Positions 34,853 to 44,543 of a stretch of 54,658 nt of DNA are shown here, one piece after another. This DNA comes from Armatimonadota bacterium (GTDB lineage Bacteria > Sysuimicrobiota > Sysuimicrobiia > Sysuimicrobiales > Sysuimicrobiaceae): NCBI GenBank assembly GCA_025059775.1, contig JANXCW010000014.1:1-54658 (forward strand). Reading direction: 5' to 3'. The position numbers and the translations under genes were made by a program. The notes beneath the pieces are model-generated. The model searched no databases. It was not told the origin of the DNA and worked only from the letters and a program-made list of their open reading frames with translations. Positions within the stretch are counted from its first letter, which is position 1. Each line of letters opens with the position of its first letter.

Positions 34853-35287
34853 TTATCGTTCGTACCAGATGGCCTGTGGCCGCAGGTTGCGCTGGAGCCC
34901 CAGCTGCGCGGCTATGCGGTTGGTCCACGCCACGAACCCGTCAATGATCTCCAGGCATTCCTCCTCGATCTCTTCGGGGCTCAGGGGACCGTACTGCAGA
35001 CGGGCCAGCATGTCGCCGATGGCGCTGCAGAAGGCGCTGATGTCCTCCAGGAGTTCCCGTCCGATCCGCAGTCCCTGCAGGCTGACCCCCGCGGGACGGC
35101 GGACTCCCGTCCCGGAAAGCCGCCGCCGCTGCTGCGTGGCCCACTCGTTCAACTCGTCCAGCACGAAGTACGCATCCTCCGGCCCCCGCTCCATCACCAG
35201 GGTCACGAACCCCTGACAGGCACGCCAGGTCTGGTGGATGATCCCCGCCAGATACCGCTTGTCCTGAGCCTCCAGCTTCGGTGGCAT
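34853..35287 (-). CDS. Hypothetical helical protein
   Basis: A 144-residue, mostly alpha-helical, acidic C-terminal protein with no signal peptide and no recognised domain. Phrases include GIIHQTWRACQGFVTLVMERG, DAYFVLDELNEWA and the acidic stretch SPEEIEEECLEIIDGF. ATG at 35287 is preferred because GGGAGAGGA precedes it. The longer open frame to 35449 is low-complexity and lacks a ribosome site. It is tail-to-tail with the preceding hypothetical gene. Confidence 0.65.
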   Translation of the reverse strand: MPPKLEAQDKRYLAGIIHQTWRACQGFVTLVMERGPEDAYFVLDELNEWATQQRRRLSGTGVRRPAGVSLQGLRIGRELLEDISAFCSAIGDMLARLQYGPLSPEEIEEECLEIIDGFVAWTNRIAAQLGLQRNLRPQAIWYER

Positions 35288-35551
35288 GTTTCCTCTCCCT
35301 GGTGAAGGATTCGACCCCCACACCCGGTTTCCTCCCGGGCACATGGACAGCGACACCAGGGTACAACGGCCTGCGCCCTCGGTCCAGGCAAAAGCCAACC
35401 CCTCCGCCGCGCCGGATCCCCACAGCCCCGTGGGCCACGGCCCGGGCACATCACTCCGCTGCCTGTACTACGCCCCATGGTCCACCCATCCCATTGACGT
35501 TTCCCCTTCCGGGAACTACCGTGAGCATGGGGCAGCAAGGATCCTGGGGGT
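35288..35551. other. Intergenic region upstream of the decayed dehydrogenase locus
   Basis: This stretch lies between the start of a minus-strand hypothetical gene and a plus-strand pseudogene. I see no convincing gene. A TTGACG at about 35493-35498 could be a -35 element for the plus-strand locus, but no good -10 follows at the right distance. Confidence 0.3.
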
Positions 35552-36699
35552 GTGTCCTTAAAGCCTGCATCCCCTCCCGAGCCTGAAGCGGTTTCCAGGA
35601 TTCCCCTGTACGTTCCCAAAACCGGTGGCTTGAGCACCACAAAGGTCTCCGTAGTCCGATGGCTGAAACGGGAGGGCGAACCGGTGTACAAAGGCGAGCC
35701 CCTCGTGGAGCTCCTGACGGAGAAGGTCACCTATGTCCTTGACGCTCCTGCGGGTAGAGAGAAACTTCTTTGGATGTACACCCAGATGGTTCGCATCCGC
35801 CGGTTTGAGGAGAAAGTAAAACAGACCTTGGAGAACCACCCCGGGATGATCCGTGGCCATACCCACCTCGCGGATGGCGCTGAGGCGGCCATCGTCGGCG
35901 CGCTGGCCACCCTACAACCAAATGACTTTGTCATGTCCACGTACCACTGCCACGGCTATCCCATCGCCCTCGGAACCCCCACCCGTCAGATCATGGCTGA
36001 GATTTACGGTAAGTGGAATTGTCGGACAGGTCATTCCTCAAGCCACGGGCGCCGCCTGGCCGTTCAGGTTAAAGGTACCCATCAGGTCGTCCTCTGTTTC
36101 TTCGGCGACGGCGCCACCAAGCAGGGAGCCTTCCACGAATCCTTGAATATCGCCTCCCTTTGGAAACTCCCTAGTGTACATCTTCTAGTGTACATCTTAG
36201 AGAACAACGAATACCAAGCTTACACCCGTGTCGAACTGGAGGACGCCAATGCCGCGGCCGGCGAGGATCTCTCCGTCAAGGCGAGAGCCTACAGCATGCC
36301 CGGCGTGACCGTGGACGGCTCCGATCCCATCGCCGTGTATCAGGTCGTTGGACAGGCCGTGGCCCGTGCGCGGGGGGCAAGGGTCCTACGCTGGTGGAAG
36401 CCAAAGTTTACCGGCTCAGTGCACACGGGAACGCCATCACGGTGCCCCCGATTCCCACCAAATTCCCCGAGCATGAGGCCATCTCCGTTTACGACAACCC
36501 GGGTGAGTACGAGACAGGCCGGAGAAAAGACCCCATACCCCGATTCCGGGCGTTCCTGCTCGATGCAGGGATCGCCTCTGAGACGGAGCTGGAAAGCATC
36601 GAACAGGACACCCAGAGTGAAATGCAGGAGGCCGTGGCCTTCGCCTTGGAGGAGCCCTATCCGGCCCCCGAGGAGGCCCTGAGGTACGTGTACGCCTAG
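35552..36699 (+). pseudogene. Decayed 2-oxoacid/acetoin dehydrogenase: lipoyl-domain fragment joined to E1 alpha
   Basis: The first 50 or so codons encode half of an E2 lipoyl domain (VVRWLKREGEPVYKGEPLVEL, with TEKVT the lysine turn). They run straight into an E1 alpha start (LLWMYTQMVRIRRFEEKVKQ) without the rest of the lipoyl domain or its linker. E1 alpha is itself damaged. After MAEIYGKWN the Gly-rich TPP-binding stretch is missing, and the fragment GIVGQVIPQATGAAW appears in another frame. The original frame resumes at VQVKGTHQVVLCFFGDGATKQGAFHESLN. A further shift near 36370-36400 moves the C-terminus (VEAKVYRLSAHGNAITVPP to EEALRYVYA) to another frame. Several independent lesions show a true pseudogene rather than one sequencing slip. 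Confidence 0.85.
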
Positions 36700-36705
36700 G
36701 AGGGG

Positions 36706-37689
36706 ATGACGATGCCCAGAGAGGTCATGTACGCAGAGGCCATAGGGGAAGCCATTGCGGAGGAGATGCAGCGTGATCCCACGGTCATTTACTACGGCCA
36801 GAACATGGCGATGACCGAGAAGGACCCCTTTTGCGAATCTTCGGCAGGAACCGAGTTCGGATCACCCCTGTTTCGGAAACGGCACAGATCGGCATGGCCA
36901 TTGGCGCAGCGCCGGCCGGCCTTCGTCCCATGGTGGAGCTTTGGATGACCGACTTCATGCTTGTGGCCCTGGATCAGGTCATCAATCAAGCCCCACGACT
37001 TCGCTATATGTCCGGCGGCCAGGTCAAGGTGCCTTTGGTATTGAAGGCGGGATATGGCTTCATCGCAGGCTGGGCAGGCCAGTATTCGAACTGCTACTAC
37101 AACCTTTTCCTGGGCGTCCCGGGATTAAGGGTCGCCATCCCCTCTACACCCTATGACGCCAAGGGGCTGATGAAGGCAGCGATTCGAGACGATAACCCGG
37201 TCGTGTACCTGCATCACTGGAACCTGACCCTGATTCAGGGCGAGGTCCCGGAAGAGGACTACGTGGTGCCTTTCAGGGTTGCGGACGTAAAACGAGAAGG
37301 AACGGACGTGACCGTGGTCGCGACGGGATGGATGGTCCACAGATCTTTATCCGCTGCGGAGCAGTTGGCTCGGGAAGGGATCAGCGTGGAGGTGGTGGAT
37401 CCCCGGACCCTGGCTCCCCTCGACATCCAGACCACCCTCAACTCCGTGAAGAAGACATCGGCGGCTGGTGCTTGTCGATCAGGCGCCGAAATACGCATCG
37501 GTGTCCTCGATCATCGCGGCAGCTGTCGCGGAGGAGGGGGTCCATTCCCTCAAGGCTCCGATCAAGCAGGTAACCGGACTCGAGGCGACGATCCCCTACA
37601 GCAAGCCCATGGAAGAGTACGTGATCCCCAGTGAGGAGCGGATTATCCAGGCGGTCAGGGAAGTCCTCGCCGAACGCGCGGCTGCCTGA
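36706..37689 (+). pseudogene. Decayed 2-oxoacid/acetoin dehydrogenase E1 beta
   Basis: The product would be an E1 beta subunit, but the frame breaks at least twice. The N-terminus (REVMYAEAIGEAIAEEMQRD) is in one frame to about 36830. The core is in a second frame, with ITPVSETAQIGMAIGAAPAGLRPMVE, RYMSGGQVKVPLVL and VATGWMVHRSLSAAEQL. After VKKT (about 37455) the C-terminus shifts again (LVDQAPKYASVSSIIAAAVAEEGV to REVLAERAAA). AGGAGGGG precedes ATG 36706/36712, so the ancestral operon structure with E1 alpha is still visible. E2 and E3 genes are absent. Confidence 0.85.
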
Positions 37690-37697
37690 GGCGGCCC

Positions 37698-38171
37698 TTA
37701 TGACTCCGCCACCGAGCCTGCGGGAAACCGCCGCAGGTACTCCAGGAGCCCCCGGCAGCATGCCTCGATGAGGCGATACGTCCCCTCGAAGTCCCCCGTA
37801 ACGCGGGGATCCGGGATATCCTCCGGAGTGCCGGGAGGTCCAAAGGCCGACAGCAGTCGCAGCTTTCCCTCCGTACCCGGTGGGGCCATGGCACGCAGGA
37901 TCTCCAGATTCGCACGGTCCACTGCCAACACGAGGTCGTACACCCGGAGATCCTCCCGTGTGACCAGGCGCGCCCGGTGATCCGTCCACAGTCCGTGCCG
38001 CTCCAGGACCGCCAGGGTGGGAGGAGGGGGAAGCTGTCCTACCCGGTAGTCCATGGTCCCCGCGGAGTCCACCTGGCACGGGATCTCCGCCTCCGTACAA
38101 AGGGCCCGGAAGATGGCCTCCGCCATGGGAGACCGAGCCATGTTCGCGGTGCAGACGAATAGGATCCTCAC
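37698..38171 (-). CDS. Low-molecular-weight protein tyrosine phosphatase
   Basis: A 157-residue LMW-PTP with the P-loop at the extreme N-terminus: ILFVCTANMARSPMAEAIF, a C-x5-R motif with nucleophile Cys7. The aspartate general-acid loop reads DIPDPRVTGDFEGTYR. These enzymes dephosphorylate tyrosine or arginine, often in exopolysaccharide control or stress regulation. The substrate is unknown here. It starts with GTG overlapping the ctaA TGA by 4 nt, which couples it to haem A synthesis. Confidence 0.9.
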   Translation of the reverse strand: MRILFVCTANMARSPMAEAIFRALCTEAEIPCQVDSAGTMDYRVGQLPPPPTLAVLERHGLWTDHRARLVTREDLRVYDLVLAVDRANLEILRAMAPPGTEGKLRLLSAFGPPGTPEDIPDPRVTGDFEGTYRLIEACCRGLLEYLRRFPAGSVAES

Positions 38172-39031
38172 GTCCGTACTCCCTCCAGGCAGAATACCGT
38201 CACCACAGCACCCCAGATGAGGGCCGCCAATGCCAGATGGGCGGAGACTACCGCGGGATGCAGCAGGAACCACTTGTTAAGGGCACCCACCAGGATCTGG
38301 AGCCCGTACAGGGCGGCGGCGAGGTGCGCGGCTCTCCGAACCACGGGGCTGAGGGATCGGGTACGCACAACGAGTCCCGCCAACAGCACGAGGCCACCGA
38401 GGGCCAGTACCCGGTGGGTGAAGTGCACGTGCACCCCGGGAAGCGGAGGGGGAAGGAGCCGTCCACGACACAAGGGCCAGTCCGGGCAGGCGAGTCCCGC
38501 GGCACTCGCCCCCACGTACCCGCCCAGGAGGATGAGAAGATACAGCGTCCCGAGCACCAGGAGGACGTACGGACGGAGTCCTCCGCTCTGCACCGCAATC
38601 CCGGAGGCCCGGAAGGCGAGCATCAGCAGAACCGCGAGGACCAGAAGTGCCAGTCCCAGATGCACCACCACGGTCCAGTCCTCTAGCCCGCTCAGGACCA
38701 CCACGCCTCCCACGAGCCCCTGCACCACCACAAGCCCCAGGGCCGCCCACGCCAGCGGGCGCAGCCCGCGTAGCTCCGAAAGGCGATGGGTCCAGACCAC
38801 GGCCCCCACGCCCAGCAGACCCACCATACTCGCCACGAGCCGGTGCGCGTACTCCAGGAGCACCCGAGGCTCTGGCGGAGGAATCAGTCGTCCGTGGCAG
38901 AGGGGCCAGTCCGGACACGCATCTCCCGCACCCGTGGTCCGCACCACGCCACCCAGAACGATGAGGACGTACGTGAGGCCCACCAGGGCTGCCGTGTACC
39001 GGGCGAACGTCCTCGCGCGCGAAGGGTACAT
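38168..39031 (-). CDS. ctaA: Haem A synthase CtaA (COX15 family)
   Basis: A 287-residue membrane protein with eight segments arranged as two similar four-helix halves, each carrying a Cys pair. The halves read VVRTTGAGDACPDWPLCHGRLIPP and GASAAGLACPDWPLCRGRLLPP. Haem-ligand His residues lie in LEYAHRLVAS, VVVHLGLA, VHFTHRVLA and VSAHLALA. CtaA oxidises haem O to haem A for aa3-type oxidases, so the organism should respire with oxygen. No ctaB or oxidase subunits are in the window. The ATG has a weakly placed GGAG about 12 nt upstream. Confidence 0.93.
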   Translation of the reverse strand: MYPSRARTFARYTAALVGLTYVLIVLGGVVRTTGAGDACPDWPLCHGRLIPPPEPRVLLEYAHRLVASMVGLLGVGAVVWTHRLSELRGLRPLAWAALGLVVVQGLVGGVVVLSGLEDWTVVVHLGLALLVLAVLLMLAFRASGIAVQSGGLRPYVLLVLGTLYLLILLGGYVGASAAGLACPDWPLCRGRLLPPPLPGVHVHFTHRVLALGGLVLLAGLVVRTRSLSPVVRRAAHLAAALYGLQILVGALNKWFLLHPAVVSAHLALAALIWGAVVTVFCLEGVRT

Positions 39032-39100
39032 CGGTCTTGCGATCTCCAGGTCCTTCGGACAAACTGGACACGAACCGTCCTCATTCTACCGGAGGGAGAC

Positions 39101-39610
39101 GTGATCGCACACCGGGAACTGCCAACGAGTGGTCGGCACGTCTTCGGGGTGGGATTTGCCGCCACCGCCACCACCCTGCTCGCCTCTCTCCTCGTGGTCC
39201 TGTGGGGGCTGGGGCGCGCCGTGATGCATCCGGAGGCCACGGACTTCCTCACCCGGTGGTTCCTAGGTCTATGGGACAACTTGGTGCTGGACCGCACGCG
39301 GGTGGCCTTCAGCTGGTCCCTGGTGGCGTTCGCTCTTACGGGAGTTCTGTACGCGCACCTCTACGTCCGCACCTTCGGTCCCGTGTTCTACCGGGTGGAG
39401 GCCCTGGCCACGCGGCCGTGGCTGTGCGGACTGCTCTTCGCACCCGTCCCGTGGTTGGTGACCCTGTTCGTGACCCTGCCGCTGGTGGGCGCAGGCTTTT
39501 TAGGAAGCGCCCTCGCCTCCGGCGGGTTTGCCTGGCTCGCACTCCTGGCCCACCTCCTGCACGGTCTCCTGCTGGGCGTCTGGTTCGACGCCACGGCCCG
39601 ATCCGGTTAA
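39101..39610 (+). CDS. Small four-helix membrane protein, unknown function
   Basis: A 169-residue protein with about four hydrophobic segments ([83 protein letters not shown]). Conserved-looking polar residues include [11 protein letters not shown] and [11 protein letters not shown] do not recognise the family. GTG at 39101 has GGAGGGA 4 nt upstream. It is divergent from ctaA, and its TAA overlaps the convergent transketolase TAA within TTAA. Confidence 0.7.
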   Translation: MIAHRELPTSGRHVFGVGFAATATTLLASLLVVLWGLGRAVMHPEATDFLTRWFLGLWDNLVLDRTRVAFSWSLVAFALTGVLYAHLYVRTFGPVFYRVEALATRPWLCGLLFAPVPWLVTLFVTLPLVGAGFLGSALASGGFAWLALLAHLLHGLLLGVWFDATARSG

Positions 39611-41658
39611 TCTGCCTCCAGGAGCTCCAGACTCAACCGCTCCACGCGGTCCGGGGTAAACCCGAATCGCTCCGCCACCACCGGATAGGGGGCAGAGGCC
39701 CCGAAACGGTCCACTCCTACGATCCGGCCCCGGCAGCCCACGTATCGTTCCCAGCCGAGGGGACTTGCCGCCTCCACCGCGATGCGGCGCTCCACGTGCG
39801 GAGGAAGCACGGCCTCCCGATACTCCCGGGGCTGAATGTCGAACAGTTCCCAGCACGGGAGGCTGACCACCCGGGCCCGGATGCCCCGGCGCACCAGGCG
39901 CTCATAGACCTCCACGCACAGCACCACCTCCGAGCCGCTGGCGAGGAGGATGAGTTCCGGAGGGCCCTGCCTGGAATCCGCGAGCACGTATCCGCCCCGG
40001 CGCAGGCCGCTTGCGGGCGCGTACCGGGTGCGGTCCAGGGTTGGGACCGGCTGGCGGGTGAGCACCAGGGCCACGGGACCCGCGGTGTACTCCAGGGCCA
40101 CCCGCCAGGCCTCCGCGGTCTCGTTGGCGTCCGCGGGCCGGATCACGAGAAGGTGGGGGATGGCCCGCAGGGAAGGGAGGTGTTCGACGGGCTGATGGGT
40201 GGGGCCGTCCTCGCCCACGAAGATCGAGTCGTGGGTGAAGACGTAGATGACGGGAAGCCTGCTCAGGGCCGCAAGCCGGATCGAGGGCCGCATGTAGTCG
40301 CTGAACACGAGGAAGGTGGCGGCAAAAGGGCGCACCCCGCCGTGGGCCGCTAGTCCGTTCGCAATAGCCCCCATGGCGTGCTCCCGGACCCCGAAGTGCA
40401 GGTTGCGACCCCGGTAATCCACGGAGCCGCCGCTGCCGCCCTGCGGGTCCCCGATGCGGCGCGCGGGGCTCTGGAAATCCCCCAGACCCCGTAGGGTGGT
40501 GTTGGTAGAGGGGTTGAGGTCCGCGGACCCGCCCACCAGCCACGGAACGCGCGGCGCGATGGCGTTGAGGATCCGTCCGCTGGCCGCGCGGGTGGCCACC
40601 TGCTCCCCGGGCGGGAAAACAGGAATCTCCTCATCCCACCCTTCCGGGAGCTCGTGGCGATGCGCGTGGTCCCACAGAGCGGCGAGGTCCGGGTAGGCCT
40701 GCGCCCACGCTTCGAAGTTCCGCCGCCACTCCGCCTCCCACCGCCGTCCCCGTGCGAGGGCCTCCCGGAAACGTCGCAACGCCGCCTCCGGCACCGTGAA
40801 GGGCTCCTCGTAGGGCCAGCCCAGCCGCTCCTTGGTGGCCCGCACACCCTCCACCCCCAGGGGGGCCCCGTGCGCCTCATAGGATCCCTCCTTCGGGCTT
40901 CCGTAGCCGATCCGCGTGTGCACGATGATGAGGGAGGGTCGGTCCAGCTCCTCCCGCGCTGCACGGATAGATGCCTCCAGGGCTTCCAGATCGTTGCCGT
41001 CCGGGACATCCTGCACGTGCCATCCGTATGCCTCGAACCGCTTTGCCACGTCCTCCGTGAAGGAGTAGTCCGTGCTCTCGCTCAGGGTCACCCGGTTGCA
41101 GTCGTACAGGTAGATGAGCTTGCCCAGCCGCAGGTGCCCCGCGAGGCTCGCGGCCTCCGCGGCCACCCCCTCCATGAGATCGCCGTCCGAGACCACGGCG
41201 TACACGTAGTGGTCCACGATCTCATACCCAGGGCGGTTGAACACCGCGGCAAGGTGGCGCTCCGCGATGGCCATGCCCACTCCGTTCCCGAAGCCCTGTC
41301 CGAGCGGCCCCGTGGTTACCTCCACCCCGGGGGTCAGGTGACGCTCCGGATGTCCCGGGGTACGGCTTCCCCACTGCCGGAAGTTCCGGAGGTCCTCCAG
41401 GGAGAGATCGTAGCCCGTGAGGTACAGAAGGGCGTAGAGGAGCATGGAGGCATGGCCCGCGGAGAGCACGAACCGATCTCGGTCGGGCCAATCTGGGTTC
41501 TCGGGATTGTGCTTTAAGAACTTCGTCCACAGGACGTAGGCGGCAGGCGCGAACCCCAGCACCGCCCCGGGGTGTCCGGAGTTGGCCTGTTGGATGGCGT
41601 CGATGGCCAGCATCCGGATGGTGTTGATGCACAGCTCGTCCAGCGCCCGCTCCTCCAT
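39607..41658 (-). CDS. tkt: Transketolase
   Basis: A 683-residue thiamine-diphosphate enzyme of the pentose phosphate pathway. N-terminal domain motifs are [39 protein letters not shown] and the TPP/Mg site [20 protein letters not shown]. The pyrimidine domain carries [20 protein letters not shown] and [21 protein letters not shown], which hold the catalytic Glu and His. The C-terminal domain follows. ATG at 41658 with GGGAGGCGG 3-8 nt upstream is preferred over GTG 41682, whose ribosome site is too close. Confidence 0.97.
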   Translation of the reverse strand: MEERALDELCINTIRMLAIDAIQQANSGHPGAVLGFAPAAYVLWTKFLKHNPENPDWPDRDRFVLSAGHASMLLYALLYLTGYDLSLEDLRNFRQWGSRTPGHPERHLTPGVEVTTGPLGQGFGNGVGMAIAERHLAAVFNRPGYEIVDHYVYAVVSDGDLMEGVAAEAASLAGHLRLGKLIYLYDCNRVTLSESTDYSFTEDVAKRFEAYGWHVQDVPDGNDLEALEASIRAAREELDRPSLIIVHTRIGYGSPKEGSYEAHGAPLGVEGVRATKERLGWPYEEPFTVPEAALRRFREALARGRRWEAEWRRNFEAWAQAYPDLAALWDHAHRHELPEGWDEEIPVFPPGEQVATRAASGRILNAIAPRVPWLVGGSADLNPSTNTTLRGLGDFQSPARRIGDPQGGSGGSVDYRGRNLHFGVREHAMGAIANGLAAHGGVRPFAATFLVFSDYMRPSIRLAALSRLPVIYVFTHDSIFVGEDGPTHQPVEHLPSLRAIPHLLVIRPADANETAEAWRVALEYTAGPVALVLTRQPVPTLDRTRYAPASGLRRGGYVLADSRQGPPELILLASGSEVVLCVEVYERLVRRGIRARVVSLPCWELFDIQPREYREAVLPPHVERRIAVEAASPLGWERYVGCRGRIVGVDRFGASAPYPVVAERFGFTPDRVERLSLELLEAD

Positions 41659-41695
41659 CTCCGCCTCCCGCTGGGTACTCACCCCTCCACGATAG

Positions 41696-41707
41696 CAGGA
41701 GCTCCTG
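41696..41707. promoter_or_regulatory. Perfect 12-bp palindrome in the transketolase/CHAT divergent region
   Basis: CAGGAGCTCCTG reads the same on both strands and lies in the 74-base gap between the divergent tkt and TPR-CHAT genes, 26 bases before the CHAT start. It could be an operator. It is short and GC-rich enough to occur by chance. Confidence 0.25.
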
Positions 41708-41732
41708 GGATCGGGAACGAAAGCCGCACACG

Positions 41733-44543
41733 ATGCCGGAGGCTTTGGAGCCTGATCTGGCCTGGGAAGCGACCACGGAAGCGGAGCTGCGGGCACGGTT
41801 CGGCCCACCCACCCCTGAGACGGTGGAGATCCTGAAGGACCGCCTAGACCGCCTCGCGCACCGCGCCCCCTCGGCCGCCCTGCACGGCGCCCGAATCCTC
41901 GTGGCGTACGCGGCGAGCGGAGCGCCCGCGTGTCGGGCGCTGGCCCAGCTCGCCCTGGCCAACGCCCTCCTGTGGACGGATCGGCTCCGGGAAGCTGCGT
42001 CGGCCTATGACGTGGCACGGGCGTGCGCGGAGGAGGCCGCAGACCCGGTGCTCGGGGCCCGATGCGGGATCGGGAAGATGGGAGCCCTCTTCCTCCAGGG
42101 ACGTTCGGAGGAGGCCCTCGCCCTGGCGGACGCCATCGAGCCGGTGCTGGCCGGATCGGACCAACCGCTCCTCCTCGCGCGGGTCCTCAGCCAGCGGGCC
42201 ACCCTGCTCAAGCACCGGGGAGACCTGGTAGGGGCCGTGGAGGCTTATACCCGGGCCATCGCCCTCCTGCGGGGCGTGGAGGGTGGAGCCCTGGACCTGA
42301 CCATCGCCCTCCACAACCTTGCCCTCGGCCTCTTGCGCCTGGGCCGGGCAGAAGAGGCCCTCCACCGGCTGGAGGAGGCGCGGGAGGCTGCCCATCAAGC
42401 CCGCAGCACCCTGTGGGAGGCCCGGGTTGCGGCCGCGGAGGGGGAACTAGACACGTATCTGGGCCGGTATGCCCGGGCCATCGTCGCATTCGAGCAAGCC
42501 GCAGACCTGTACGAGGGGGCCGGCGTCGGGGCCACCGCGGCTATGTACCGGCTGCGGGCGATGGAAGGATGGCTGTACCTGGGCCGGTGGGAACGGGTGG
42601 AGCAGGAGGCCGGTCCGCTGGCGGAGGACCTTCACGTCCGGGGGTTTGCGGCGGAGGCCGCCCGGGTCCGCTACCTCCTAGCCCTAGCCCACCGGCAGGC
42701 AGGGCGATGGACGGAGGCGGAGGACCTGTTGCGCCAGGCGGCCTCCGCCTTTGCGGCCGCCCAGCGCACCCTGTGGAGGACGGCGGTGCTCGCGGAGCTG
42801 GCGGCCCTTCGGTTGCGCCGGGGAGCGGTAGAGGAAGCGGCATCGCTCCTCCAGGAAGCCCACGCCGCAGGCGCCTCGCAGGACGCCGTGGGGTTCGTGC
42901 GCGTCCTCCTGGTGGAGGCGGATCTGCATGCGGCACGGGGAGATCTGTCCGCCGCAACCCGGGCCGCCCGGGCGGCCCTGCGCGCCGGACGGCGGCTCCG
43001 CCTGCCATGGGCCTGCGCCCTCGCCCACCGCCGGCTCGCCTGGCTCAGTCCCTCGCCGCGCGGGCGCCGGATGCATCTTCTGAGTGGAATCGCCTACGCC
43101 CACCGCATCCTCGCAGCGGTTCCCGCGGATCTCCGGTGGAGCACCTATCGAGAGTTCCAGCAGCTGTACGGGGAGGGCCTACGGGTCCTAGCGGAGGCAG
43201 GGCAACCGGACCGGGCGTGGGAGGTGGCGCAAGGCATGAAGGCCCAGGGCATGGCCCAGCTCCTCCTCAGAGACCCTGTGGCGCACCTGCGCGCCCCCAC
43301 CCCATCCGAGGACTCCCTTGTCCGGGAGCTGCAGCGCCTGCACACCCAATACCGCGTCCTCGCCTCCGGGACCCTGGAGGCACCCGCGGATCCTACGGTC
43401 CTCCGCACACTGGAGCGCCGGATTCAGGAGCTCGTGGAACGGCTCGCGGTCCACGGCACAGCCCTGGACGAGGCGGTGCTCCTGGGCTTTCCACACGCAC
43501 CTGAACGGCCCTCCTTTGGCTCCGAGACGGCCCTGGTGGAGTACGTGGCCATGCCCGACGAGCTGCTCGCCTTCTGCCTGCGGGATCGAAGCGTGCGGAT
43601 CTTCCGGAACCTGGCGCCCCTGCCCGAGGTCCACCGACGTACCCGCTGGCTCGGGCTGGGCCTGCACGCGTACGCCTCCGGCCACCTGAAACCGCAGGAG
43701 GCCCTGGCGCAGATTACTCGGGTCCTCAGGGATCTCTCCACCCTGCTCCTGCAGCCCCTGGAGCCTGCCTTATCGGGGTGCCGAAGACTCATCCTCGCCC
43801 CCAGCGGCCTCCTGTTCGGGCTTCCCTTTCATGCCTTCCTCCAGGGGGATCGGTGCGTGTGGGAGGATCGGGAGGTGAGCTACATCCCCGCCGGTTCCCT
43901 CCTCCCTCTGCTGGAGCGTCGGATCCCCACCAGAGGGCCCGCAGTACTCTTCGCCAGCACCCAGGGCGGCCAGATCCCGCAGGCCGCGGAGGAGGTGGCA
44001 CGGATCGCCCGCTGGATTCCCGCCCGGGTGCTCCGGGAACCGACTCGGGAGATCTTCCTCTCCGAGCTGCGCCGATGCGCACTCCTGCATTTCGCGGGCC
44101 ACTGCGTGTTCCACCCGGAGGCACCACTTCTGTCCGCCCTCCACCTTGCGGATGGTCCCCTCACGCTGCTGGATCTCCTGGAGGTGCCCGCGCGGGTGGA
44201 GCTCGTGGTGCTCAGTGGCTGCAGCACGGGAGCGCATACGGTGCTTCCTGGAGACGAGCTCTTCGGGTTCGCACGGGCCTGGCTGCGGGTCGGGGCCCGG
44301 GGGTTGGTGCTCTCCCTGTGGCCAGCGGAGGACTGGTCCACGTGCCAGCTCATGGAGGCCTTCTACCGGGAACTCGCAGGCGGTGTACCTCCCGCCGCGG
44401 CCCTGCGCACCGCAGCGCTCCAGATCCGGGAGAGGTTCCCACACCCCCTGCACTGGGCCGGATTCCTCTACATGGGTTCTCCGAAACTCGGACCACCATC
44501 CGTTGATTCTCCGGAGACTCCAGGAAGGAGGGAAAGGGAATGA
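41733..44543 (+). CDS. TPR-CHAT caspase-like protease
   Basis: A 936-residue protein. Residues 1-560 are helical repeats of TPR type (for example [40 protein letters not shown]). Residues 650-925 are a CHAT domain, the caspase-like cysteine protease fold. The catalytic dyad is present: His790 in [10 protein letters not shown] (usually H-G) and Cys830 in [11 protein letters not shown]. Typical flanking motifs also appear: [37 protein letters not shown] and [16 protein letters not shown] proteases cut protein partners on activation, for example in type III-E CRISPR (Craspase) or with gasdermins. No CRISPR gene or gasdermin is nearby. Its TGA overlaps the next gene's ATG as ATGA, so a subtilase is its direct partner. 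Confidence 0.92.
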   Translation: MPEALEPDLAWEATTEAELRARFGPPTPETVEILKDRLDRLAHRAPSAALHGARILVAYAASGAPACRALAQLALANALLWTDRLREAASAYDVARACAEEAADPVLGARCGIGKMGALFLQGRSEEALALADAIEPVLAGSDQPLLLARVLSQRATLLKHRGDLVGAVEAYTRAIALLRGVEGGALDLTIALHNLALGLLRLGRAEEALHRLEEAREAAHQARSTLWEARVAAAEGELDTYLGRYARAIVAFEQAADLYEGAGVGATAAMYRLRAMEGWLYLGRWERVEQEAGPLAEDLHVRGFAAEAARVRYLLALAHRQAGRWTEAEDLLRQAASAFAAAQRTLWRTAVLAELAALRLRRGAVEEAASLLQEAHAAGASQDAVGFVRVLLVEADLHAARGDLSAATRAARAALRAGRRLRLPWACALAHRRLAWLSPSPRGRRMHLLSGIAYAHRILAAVPADLRWSTYREFQQLYGEGLRVLAEAGQPDRAWEVAQGMKAQGMAQLLLRDPVAHLRAPTPSEDSLVRELQRLHTQYRVLASGTLEAPADPTVLRTLERRIQELVERLAVHGTALDEAVLLGFPHAPERPSFGSETALVEYVAMPDELLAFCLRDRSVRIFRNLAPLPEVHRRTRWLGLGLHAYASGHLKPQEALAQITRVLRDLSTLLLQPLEPALSGCRRLILAPSGLLFGLPFHAFLQGDRCVWEDREVSYIPAGSLLPLLERRIPTRGPAVLFASTQGGQIPQAAEEVARIARWIPARVLREPTREIFLSELRRCALLHFAGHCVFHPEAPLLSALHLADGPLTLLDLLEVPARVELVVLSGCSTGAHTVLPGDELFGFARAWLRVGARGLVLSLWPAEDWSTCQLMEAFYRELAGGVPPAAALRTAALQIRERFPHPLHWAGFLYMGSPKLGPPSVDSPETPGRRERE

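Noticed and set aside
35301-35325. A TTCGAC/GTCGAAT T-loop-like sequence suggesting a tRNA
   Set aside because: The flanking bases do not form a T stem, and no D arm, anticodon arm or acceptor stem can be drawn on either strand.
35552-36699. Programmed frameshift in the E1 alpha gene
   Set aside because: There are several shifts plus missing protein segments, which fit decay and not one recoding site.
39607-39610. Overlapping stop codons (TTAA) of the small membrane protein and transketolase genes as a regulatory signal
   Set aside because: Convergent stops sharing TTAA are common in dense genomes, and no hairpin surrounds them.
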